Source: an uncultured Erysipelotrichaceae bacterium | Lineage (GTDB): Bacteria; Bacillota_I; Bacilli_A; Erysipelotrichales; Erysipelotrichaceae | Reading direction: 5' to 3' | Assembly: GCA_937957895.1 (NCBI GenBank) | Contig: CALFEZ010000199.1 | Span: 1 to 14,020 of the forward strand | Length of the DNA: 14,020 nt | Shown: piece by piece, positions 5,033 to 11,748 of the stretch | Layout of the letters: each line of letters opens with the position of its first letter | Position numbering within the stretch: the first letter of the stretch is position 1 | Notes under the pieces: generated by a model | The model's database searches: none | What the model saw: the letters and a program-made list of their open reading frames with translations, nothing else | What the model was told of the DNA's origin: nothing | Program-made: the position numbers and the translations under genes

Positions 5033-6475
5033 TTATCCACTTTTGATGATGAAATAGCTTTCTGGCAAAAACTGCTTAAGTGCTTCTGGTCCATGAGAAC
5101 CTGCGGGATATGGCAAAGGCATCATTTTTGACTGCCTGATTGCCTCATTTAGCTGATCGATAAACCCCCAGCTTGCCATCACCATCGACCAGTCTGTAAA
5201 TAGTGACTTATCTTTATTGAATGCCGCAAACAACAAACGTTCATAGGCTTCCGGGGTGTTTAGGCGATTCTCATAAACACAGCTTTGACAAAAGTCCATC
5301 GATACCTCTACGATTTCCTGGGTGTTGCCTGGTTTTTTGGCATTGAATTTGAGATACACTCCCTCATCGGGGGAGATGCGGATGGTCAATACGTTGGGAT
5401 GTTGATCTTTGACTGCTTTAAAGACCACCAAAACTTCAGTGCTTCTTTGATCTGTCCGCTTGCCAGTTTGTAAGTAGATGGGTATATCTTTGTATGAAGG
5501 ATGCTCCACAAATACTTTGAGGGCCACAAAGGTTTCGGTTTTGGATTCAGCCATAACATTTTTCTCTTGGGTGTATCCCACAACTTCTTTGCCATCGATA
5601 CTACCCCTTTGATACTGCCCCAAGATCAGATGTTGTTTGATATCCTTAGCTTCGATCGGTTTGATCTTTCGAATGATGTCTGTCTGATGATCAAATAAAC
5701 TTTGTACATCTTTGGTCGGTTCTTCCATCAAGACCACTGACAGTATTTGAAACAGATGGTTCTGCAGCATGTCTTTGATGGCTCCTGCCTGTTCGTAATA
5801 TGCTCCACGATTCTCTACTCCGACCGTCTCAAAGGCGGATATGGCTATGTAATCTATCGAACGATGATCCCATACATTTTTAAACAACACGTTATTAAAG
5901 CGAATCGACATGATGTTTTGGATCATCTCTTTCCCCAAATAATGATCGATGCGATAGATGCTTTTTTCATCAAACACTTTGAGCAACTGATCATGAAGGT
6001 CTCTGGCTGATGCTCCATCCGTTCCAAAAGGTTTTTCGATCATCACCTGATGAGTGCTTTGATCATCCATGCATCCGCAAGATAACAGATTGTTGGAGAT
6101 CATAGGGAAAAACTCAGGAGCCACAGCATAGTAATACAAAAACTGCGCATTTTGATACTGTCCATACAGCTCATGCAAAACTGCATAATCCTCTGGGTTG
6201 GTAAAGTCCATTTTGATATATTGCATGTGTTCTGTCAGTTCATCGAACACATTCTCACCAAATGGCAGCCTGGCAAACTCTTCTACCCATGGTCTTATAT
6301 GCTCAATATACGTTTGATCATCAAAGTCTCGGCGTCCGACGATCAAGATCTTTACATTTTCAGCGATGAGTTTCGCGGATTTGAGGTTGTATAAAGCCGG
6401 GATCAACTTCCGATAGGTCAAATCCCCCGTCCCGCCAAACACCGTGAAAATGATGGGGTGTTTACCAATTACCAT
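5033..6475 (-). CDS. zwf: Glucose-6-phosphate 1-dehydrogenase
   Basis: A 480-residue cytosolic enzyme that oxidises glucose-6-phosphate to 6-phosphogluconolactone with reduction of NADP+, the first step of the oxidative pentose phosphate pathway. The N-terminal nucleotide-binding motif GGTGDLTYRKLIPALY starts at G14, EKPFG lies at 147-151, and the active-site signature RIDHYLGKE is at 175-183, with H178 and K182 in the substrate-binding and catalytic region. Length is typical. ATG 6475 is chosen over an in-frame ATG at 6529 because AAGGTG lies six bases upstream and the next residues match the family N terminus. The start overlaps the 3' end of gnd by 14 bases, indicating translational coupling. 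Order of transcription is gnd, zwf, HAD. No 6-phosphogluconolactonase gene is present in the operon. Confidence 0.97.
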   Translation of the reverse strand: MVIGKHPIIFTVFGGTGDLTYRKLIPALYNLKSAKLIAENVKILIVGRRDFDDQTYIEHIRPWVEEFARLPFGENVFDELTEHMQYIKMDFTNPEDYAVLHELYGQYQNAQFLYYYAVAPEFFPMISNNLLSCGCMDDQSTHQVMIEKPFGTDGASARDLHDQLLKVFDEKSIYRIDHYLGKEMIQNIMSIRFNNVLFKNVWDHRSIDYIAISAFETVGVENRGAYYEQAGAIKDMLQNHLFQILSVVLMEEPTKDVQSLFDHQTDIIRKIKPIEAKDIKQHLILGQYQRGSIDGKEVVGYTQEKNVMAESKTETFVALKVFVEHPSYKDIPIYLQTGKRTDQRSTEVLVVFKAVKDQHPNVLTIRISPDEGVYLKFNAKKPGNTQEIVEVSMDFCQSCVYENRLNTPEAYERLLFAAFNKDKSLFTDWSMVMASWGFIDQLNEAIRQSKMMPLPYPAGSHGPEALKQFLPESYFIIKSG

Positions 6476-7862
6476 GGAAATCACCTTCCCGATCCACTCG
6501 TTCAAAGGAATGAGCCCCAAAAAAGTCACGCTGTGCCTGGATCAGATTTGCCGATGAACGACCGGAAGTCAATGCATCAAAATAGGAAAGTGCATTGGCA
6601 AAGGCATTGACAGGTTGTCCATTGGCAATGGCAAGGCCAACCACTTCACGCAAAGCAGGCATCACTCGATGCATTGTAACAACAAAATACTCATCAAACA
6701 ACAAATGTTCGAGTTGTGTGTCAAAGGTGTACGCATCTGCGATCTTATCCAGAAAATTGGCACGAATGATACAACCGGCTCGCCATCCTTTGGCGATATC
6801 GGCCATGTTCAAATCCCAACGATAATGATCATCTGCCCGTCTCAGTAAATCGAAACCTTGCGCATAAGCGATCATTTTGGCTCCGTATAACGCATCCTCT
6901 ACTTTGTCGATAAGTTGATTTGAGATCGTGGTCGTCTTGGGTTTGACTTGTGTATATAAAGACTCTGCTTTTTGTCGTGTGCTCTTGATTTCTGACATGA
7001 AACGACCATACACTGCCGATGTCAAAACCGATGTATCGACATTCAGCTTCAATGATTGTTCTGATGTCCATTTTCCCGTTCCTTTTTGTCGGGCCACATC
7101 CAAGATCTTGTCGATCAGAAATCCTTCTTCAAGCGGATCAGGATGATCCATGATGTGTGCCGTGATCTCGATAAGATAACTGTTGAGATCTTTTTCATTC
7201 CTCCTTAAGAACACTTCTTTTAGCTGTTTCTCATCCAAATCCAGAATGTTTTTCAATATCGTATATGTTTCGGCAATCAATTGCATGTCACCATACTCGA
7301 TGCCGTTATGAACCATTTTGACAAAATGACCGGAACCATCTTTACCAATGTAAGCGCTGCAAGGTTCGCCGTCAGCTTTGGCAGCGATCGCATCCAACAT
7401 TGGTTGAAGCAGCAGGTATGCCTCTTTTTCACCAGAAGGCATCAAAGCCGGGCCAAAACGTGCTCCTGCTTCACCACCGCTAACACCCAATCCAACATAC
7501 TTGAATCCTTTTTCTTTCAACATGAAAAAACGCTTCTGTGTGTCTTCAAAATAAGAGTTACCACCGTCGATCAATATATCTCCTTGATCGACAAGATCGA
7601 TCAACTGCTCGATCACGGCATCTACGGCCTTTCCTGCCTGTACCATAATAAGGATCTTTCGTGGTTTCTTCAATGATGCAACGAACTGTTGCAATGTTTC
7701 ATGATATGCAAGATCAGCATCCGGATTCTCTTTGATCACTGCTTCTGCTGTTTTGCTTGTTCGATTGTATATGGATACCCGATAACCATGATCCGCAAAG
7801 TTCAATGCCAGATTTTTTCCCATCACGGCCATGCCGATAACACCTATGTCGCTTAGTCTCAT
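6462..7862 (-). CDS. gnd: 6-phosphogluconate dehydrogenase, decarboxylating
   Basis: A 466-residue enzyme that converts 6-phosphogluconate to ribulose-5-phosphate and CO2 while reducing NADP+. The N-terminal dinucleotide-binding motif GVIGMAVMG is at about 7-15, and NRT after the second strand fits NADP+ preference. LIDGGNSYFEDT at about 97-108, GVSGGEAGARFGPALMPSG at about 126-144, and KMVHNGIEYGD at 182-192 form the family signatures; K182 and E189 correspond to the catalytic lysine and glutamate. KGTGKWTS follows in the helical C-terminal domain. ATG 7862 is preferred to ATG 7865 or the in-frame ATG 7892 because GAGGTG (7869-7874) then has a six-base spacer. First gene of the gnd-zwf-HAD operon, divergent from the acyltransferase cassette. 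Confidence 0.97.
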   Translation of the reverse strand: MRLSDIGVIGMAVMGKNLALNFADHGYRVSIYNRTSKTAEAVIKENPDADLAYHETLQQFVASLKKPRKILIMVQAGKAVDAVIEQLIDLVDQGDILIDGGNSYFEDTQKRFFMLKEKGFKYVGLGVSGGEAGARFGPALMPSGEKEAYLLLQPMLDAIAAKADGEPCSAYIGKDGSGHFVKMVHNGIEYGDMQLIAETYTILKNILDLDEKQLKEVFLRRNEKDLNSYLIEITAHIMDHPDPLEEGFLIDKILDVARQKGTGKWTSEQSLKLNVDTSVLTSAVYGRFMSEIKSTRQKAESLYTQVKPKTTTISNQLIDKVEDALYGAKMIAYAQGFDLLRRADDHYRWDLNMADIAKGWRAGCIIRANFLDKIADAYTFDTQLEHLLFDEYFVVTMHRVMPALREVVGLAIANGQPVNAFANALSYFDALTSGRSSANLIQAQRDFFGAHSFERVDREGDFHGNW

Positions 7863-7880
7863 CATTTTCACCTCAATAAC

Positions 7881-7908
7881 ATTGTAAACCATTTCCTTGC
7901 TGTTGCAA
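7881..7908 (-). promoter_or_regulatory. Promoter of the gnd-zwf-HAD operon
   Basis: TTGCAA (7903-7908) lies 16 bp from TACAAT (7881-7886) on the minus strand. The predicted start near 7874 is the first base of the ribosome binding site, so the leader is about 12 bases. Confidence 0.55.
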
Positions 7909-7959
7909 CCAAAGAGCTAAGAACTACACTTATTCATCTCTTTCTTTCTTCAATGACTG

Positions 7960-7968
7960 TGATATGAT
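7960..7968 (+). promoter_or_regulatory. Extended -10 promoter of the acyltransferase/adenylation cassette
   Basis: TGATATGAT is an extended -10 (TGn followed by TATGAT at 7963-7968). There is no convincing -35 at the right distance, which extended -10 promoters tolerate. The predicted start is near 7975, about 21 bases before the ATG. An alternative is TTGCAA (7903-7908) with TACACT (7925-7930), which would share its palindromic -35 with the gnd promoter. Confidence 0.45.
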
Positions 7969-7995
7969 TGACACAAATAACACAGAGGAAATCTC

Positions 7996-9210
7996 ATGAG
8001 AAAAAATTACGTTGGTCTTGATATCTTGCGAGGTATCGGCATTTTTGCTCTTTTGGTCATGCATACTGCTTTTTATCAGTTTGACGGGTTGTTTGAACTT
8101 GATTTGACCAACCCACCGCCGATCGTGACATTCATTGGCTTGATCTTGATGTTTGCAGGGGTATTTGCGATGATCAGCGGTTTGGTACATACCCACCAAC
8201 ATCACCGGAAGATGTACGAGCAACACATCCCCTTTAATACTGCTTTGAGACATAATGTCATTAGTGGATTGTTGATTCTTGTGGTTGCATATGCATATTT
8301 CATTTTCACCGGTCCCGGATTAGCTGATATGCAAACCAAAACCATGAGCAACAGCATCCTGGTCGAATGGTTTGTTTCCGGACGACTTGCTCCCACAACG
8401 ATCGAACGTTTGCTATATGTCGATAGTCTGGTCATGATCGGTATGAATATTTTGCTTCTTGGTCTTTTCTTTCGTATCAACAAGAAACTCTATAACAAGA
8501 TCCACCCAAACTTCTATCTCATCTCTGCGCTCGTCATCTTTGTGATCTCTTTTATCCGCATTCCTCTTTATCCTGTTTATCTTGATGCCGTGGAAAACGG
8601 AAGATGGTCGATCACATTGCTTCTTAACTGGTTCGTCAACAAAAACAACCCCATCTTCCCTTACTTGTCCTTTGCTCTTTTTGGAAGTTGGATCGCATGC
8701 CTGCTAGCTACCTTCGAATTTAAAAAGGTCGTTTCTCGAGTGTTTCCAATGGGGATCATCCTGTTTTTGGGCGGTGTGATACTGTATATCATGCTTCCTG
8801 ATACCATGTTGGAACGTTCTATCGACCCGGTATGGTTTGCATTGATGATGGCTCAAAACGGTTTGTTCATGCTATTGATATTGTTGGTGCTCAAGGTTTA
8901 TGACTTTGGAAAGAACAAATCCCTGAATGTGATCTCTCGCTTTTTCTTGCGATTTGGGATCGTCAGTTTGACTGTGTTTTTTATTGAAAGTGTTATCAGT
9001 GCTGCCATCGCATCTTCGATGAGATGGTTGATCAGTGATCTATTTTTTGATATACCCAAAGCACTATTGTATGGACTGTCATTGGCATTGTTTTGGGGAG
9101 TCTTTTTAAAGTTCTGGCAAAAAGCAGACTATCGATATGGTCTGGAGTACTGGTATACCAAAATCCTTAAAGGAAGCATGAAAGCTGACAAACTCAAGGG
9201 AGATATGTAA
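7996..9210 (+). CDS. Polytopic membrane acyltransferase-like protein (acyltransferase-3/HGSNAT-like)
   Basis: A 404-residue integral membrane protein with about ten hydrophobic segments, roughly at 10-27, 43-65, 88-106, 138-158, 175-196, 219-240, 251-267, 279-299, 316-340 and 355-373. The N terminus GLDILRGIGIFALLVMH places D9, R12 and a membrane-embedded H23 in the pattern typical of the broad acyltransferase-3/heparan-glucosaminide N-acetyltransferase-like (DUF1624-like) proteins, which move acyl groups across the membrane to sugars or lipids. The exact family is uncertain. The start follows AGAGG by seven bases. Its TAA shares one base with the ATG of the adenylate-forming gene, so the two products are translationally coupled and probably act together, the soluble partner activating an acid that this protein transfers at the membrane. 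That partnership is inference. Confidence 0.75.
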   Translation: MRKNYVGLDILRGIGIFALLVMHTAFYQFDGLFELDLTNPPPIVTFIGLILMFAGVFAMISGLVHTHQHHRKMYEQHIPFNTALRHNVISGLLILVVAYAYFIFTGPGLADMQTKTMSNSILVEWFVSGRLAPTTIERLLYVDSLVMIGMNILLLGLFFRINKKLYNKIHPNFYLISALVIFVISFIRIPLYPVYLDAVENGRWSITLLLNWFVNKNNPIFPYLSFALFGSWIACLLATFEFKKVVSRVFPMGIILFLGGVILYIMLPDTMLERSIDPVWFALMMAQNGLFMLLILLVLKVYDFGKNKSLNVISRFFLRFGIVSLTVFFIESVISAAIASSMRWLISDLFFDIPKALLYGLSLALFWGVFLKFWQKADYRYGLEYWYTKILKGSMKADKLKGDM

Positions 9211-10541
9211 TGGCCGGCATCATTGATTTCTTCAGATTGTTGTATCATCGTCGTTTTTGGACCAAGCAGCAAATCGTCCAGTATCAGATCAGTCAACTCA
9301 ATCATTTGTTGAGGCACTCACGCGATCATGCTGCTTACTATCGAGATACAATACCAAAATCCTCCGTCAAATCACTTACCGATTTTCAAACCTTACCCAT
9401 CATCAACAAGCGTATCATGATGGAGCACTTTGATCAGATCAATACCGTGGGATTAAAACGTGAGGAAGTCATGGATTATGCCATCCAAAAAGAGTTATCC
9501 CAAGATTATCTCGGATACTACAAAGATGAATATGTCATCGGACTTTCGAGTGGTACCAGCGGCAACAAAGGACTTTACATCACTCCCAAAGATCTGACTA
9601 AAAAACTACCTTTTGTCTTTTTGGCACGCAGTGGTATCCCACTTCGTATTTTGCCTTATCGAATTTTGTTTATGCTTAGAGTGTTTTCTCAAGGTTTTGA
9701 TGATATCAACTCTTTTTTGATCTCTTTGAAGTATCTTTCGACCATGACTCCCGTCGATCAGATCATCACTGCGATCCAAAGCAATAACATCAACATCCTG
9801 ATGGCTCCACCAAGCTTGATGCGACTGCTTTTGCCGGTTGCAGATCAAATCAAAGCACAACTCAAGATGATCGTGACTTATGCAGAAGTATTGGAAAGTG
9901 AAGAGAAACAACGTCTTGTGAAAACCTTTGGTTGTCGAGTCATTGAAATATATCAAGGCAGTGAGGGTCAGTTTGCATCTGCATGCAACCATGGGAATCT
10001 GCATATCAATGAAGATTTGGTATTTGTGGAATTGTTGGATGAACAATATCAAGTTGTAAACACACCGCATATGGTGGCAAGACACATGATCATAACCAAT
10101 TTGGTGAATCATGCACAACCCTTGATCCGTTATGAAATGAATGACCTGATCGTTTTGGATGAGCCTTGTCCTTGCAAAAGCAACTTCCGAAGGATAAAGA
10201 ACATCTTGGGAAGAAATGATGACATCCTTTATTTCAAAACGAAGAAAAACACGATCCAACATATTTTCCCGGATCTGTTCTCTCGCTGGATCATCACAAC
10301 ATCTGAATCGATACGTGAATACCAGGTCCATCAAGGTGATGATCATGATTTGACCATCACGATCGATCCGATCGATCCTTGTGATCATGACAGACTTGTT
10401 GCAGATCTCAAGACAAGACTGCATCGCGAGTTGGATGTGTATGATATCGAAGCAGTGATCGAGATTCATCTCACTTCGATCACATTGCCATCGGATAGAT
10501 CCAAATACAAACGATTCACTGTATCCAAATCGACTATATGA
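9210..10541 (+). CDS. Adenylate-forming enzyme, PaaK/CapK/F390-synthetase-like
   Basis: A 443-residue cytosolic member of the adenylate-forming superfamily, expected to activate a carboxylic acid with ATP. The phosphate-binding motif LSSGTSGNKG is at 112-121, YQGSEG at 248-253 corresponds to the family's core glycine/glutamate motif, LIRYEMND at 305-312 to the R-Y-x-x-x-D nucleotide-ribose region, and CPC at 320-322 followed by GRNDD at 334-338 is the arrangement seen in PaaK and CapK relatives. A small C-terminal domain ends in DRSKYKRF (429-436), where a lysine could serve as the catalytic lysine. The acid substrate and acceptor (CoA, protein, or direct transfer) cannot be read; no carrier protein lies nearby. 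It overlaps the upstream acyltransferase stop codon by one base and ends at a bidirectional terminator. Confidence 0.82.
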   Translation: MAGIIDFFRLLYHRRFWTKQQIVQYQISQLNHLLRHSRDHAAYYRDTIPKSSVKSLTDFQTLPIINKRIMMEHFDQINTVGLKREEVMDYAIQKELSQDYLGYYKDEYVIGLSSGTSGNKGLYITPKDLTKKLPFVFLARSGIPLRILPYRILFMLRVFSQGFDDINSFLISLKYLSTMTPVDQIITAIQSNNINILMAPPSLMRLLLPVADQIKAQLKMIVTYAEVLESEEKQRLVKTFGCRVIEIYQGSEGQFASACNHGNLHINEDLVFVELLDEQYQVVNTPHMVARHMIITNLVNHAQPLIRYEMNDLIVLDEPCPCKSNFRRIKNILGRNDDILYFKTKKNTIQHIFPDLFSRWIITTSESIREYQVHQGDDHDLTITIDPIDPCDHDRLVADLKTRLHRELDVYDIEAVIEIHLTSITLPSDRSKYKRFTVSKSTI

Positions 10542-10551
10542 AACAAAACTT

Positions 10552-10583
10552 AAAAAAAGAACAGACGGTTGTCTGTTCTTGTT
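10552..10583. terminator. Bidirectional terminator between the convergent operons
   Basis: AAGAACAGAC (10557-10566) and GTCTGTTCTT (10571-10580) form a perfect 10-bp stem with a GGTT loop. On the minus strand it is followed by seven T, a strong terminator for the DUF2177 end; on the plus strand it is followed by GTTCTATC, weaker. Only about 40 bases separate the two stop codons. Confidence 0.9.
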
Positions 10584-10985
10584 CTATCTAATGAATGTCG
10601 TTATGATCCAATAACTGATCGTACTAACGGAAGCAGACAATGTCGTGCCCCATATCAGGTCGATGATCGTGATAGTCAGCGGCCAGTTTTTTAAGGTTGC
10701 CAAATTGGTAAGATCATATGTTGCATATGTGATAAAACCAAAGAATCCCCCCACCAACAAAGCATACATAATAGATTGTTTCTCAATGGCAGGCAGGATG
10801 ACGAAAAACATCATCCCGATGATAAACAAGACATAAAAGGAAATCGCGGCAACCCAGTTGACATTGGGAGCCAGCATATCACCCAGATATCTAGCATACA
10901 GATTTTTGGCAATCACACCCAGCCAAACTAGATCGATCACAAAAAACACGATCAAAACAACTAAAAATTGTGCAAGCAATCTCAT
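10584..10985 (-). CDS. DUF2177 family membrane protein
   Basis: A 133-residue protein with four hydrophobic segments (about 5-26, 44-66, 72-90 and 103-130). The DUF2177 landmarks are DLVWLG at 18-23, LYARYLGDMLAPNVNW at 29-44, YATYDLTNLATLKNWP at 87-102 and the IDLIWGT segment at 108-114. The function is not known. It is the last gene of the DAK2-DegV operon; its ATG follows the DUF1295 stop with one base between, and its GGAGG lies in the end of that gene. In other bacteria, to my knowledge, DUF2177 and DUF1295 genes often occur together, including near cyclopropane-fatty-acid-synthase-type genes, which hints at lipid modification. That link is inference here because no such methyltransferase is in view. 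Confidence 0.9.
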   Translation of the reverse strand: MRLLAQFLVVLIVFFVIDLVWLGVIAKNLYARYLGDMLAPNVNWVAAISFYVLFIIGMMFFVILPAIEKQSIMYALLVGGFFGFITYATYDLTNLATLKNWPLTITIIDLIWGTTLSASVSTISYWIITTFIR

Positions 10986-10986
10986 G

Positions 10987-11748
10987 TCAATCCTCCTTTT
11001 TTACAAACCAGGGAAAAAAGATACTGGTTTGTTTGCTGTAAGCTTCAAATCCCGGATACTTCTGCATTCTTTTTTCAAGCATCGGGACTCCTGAAAGAAA
11101 ACGGACCAAGTAAGTAATGGTGATTGGACCAATGATGGTCCACCAAGGTGCACCAAAGCTCAAACTGACCATGAAAATGCCCCACCACAACACCGCTTCT
11201 CCAAAATAGTTGGGATGACGTGTATAACGCCACAGACCGGTTTGGATCAATGTTCCTTTTTTGGAAGGATCACTGACATGTGCCTTTAGTTGTGCATCCC
11301 CGATCGCTTCAAAAGCATATCCGATCACAAACAATGTGATACCCAAAACAAAGACAGCGACATTGGCGATCTGCTGTTGTTTGAGACCTTCCAAAAAGGA
11401 AAGTGATACGATTCCCATCAGCAATCCCTGAAACAGAAATAGTTGGATATATGCGCGAACATAGAATGATTTTCCCCACTCTCTTCTGAAGTTCGCATAG
11501 CGGAAATCTTCCGGTTTTCCTAAGTTGCGTTTTCCAATGTGATATGCAAGTCTCAATCCCCAAAGTGCTACCATGCTCACCAAGATCCATCCAATGGCAG
11601 TTGCCTGAATGATCTGCTGAAACAATGCCACGATCACAAAACCAAGTCCCCATCCAATGTCAATGATACCGGCATTTTTCATGTAAGTCGCCAAAGCATA
11701 CCAACCAGTAAAGTAGACAAACAGCAAGACGATGATCTCGATGCTCAT
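10987..11748 (-). CDS. DUF1295 family membrane protein, steroid 5-alpha-reductase-like
   Basis: A 253-residue polytopic membrane protein of the isoprenylcysteine methyltransferase/steroid-reductase-like superfamily. The diagnostic C-terminal half carries FEAIGDAQLKAH at 146-157 and GLWRYTRHPNYFGEAVLWWG at 171-190, the cofactor-binding region of the family, and ends in MLEKRMQKYPGFEAY and an FPWF segment. About six or seven membrane segments are predicted by eye. Members are annotated as reductases of lipids or sterols, but the substrate in bacteria is not established. The ATG overlaps the DAK2-DegV stop as ATGA, and the stop is followed one base later by the DUF2177 start, so the three genes form one tightly coupled operon. 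This suggests a fatty-acid or lipid substrate, by inference. Confidence 0.92.
   Translation of the reverse strand: MSIEIIVLLFVYFTGWYALATYMKNAGIIDIGWGLGFVIVALFQQIIQATAIGWILVSMVALWGLRLAYHIGKRNLGKPEDFRYANFRREWGKSFYVRAYIQLFLFQGLLMGIVSLSFLEGLKQQQIANVAVFVLGITLFVIGYAFEAIGDAQLKAHVSDPSKKGTLIQTGLWRYTRHPNYFGEAVLWWGIFMVSLSFGAPWWTIIGPITITYLVRFLSGVPMLEKRMQKYPGFEAYSKQTSIFFPWFVKKED

Noticed and set aside
7930..8253. Antisense open frame of 107 codons across the acyltransferase start
   Set aside because: It crosses the divergent promoter region and the start of the real gene; no recognisable product.
9606..10469. Antisense open frame of 287 codons within the adenylate-forming gene
   Set aside because: It is the shadow of a clearly homologous coding sequence on the plus strand, has no domain I recognise and no ribosome binding site; its composition is what the reverse complement of this codon usage gives.
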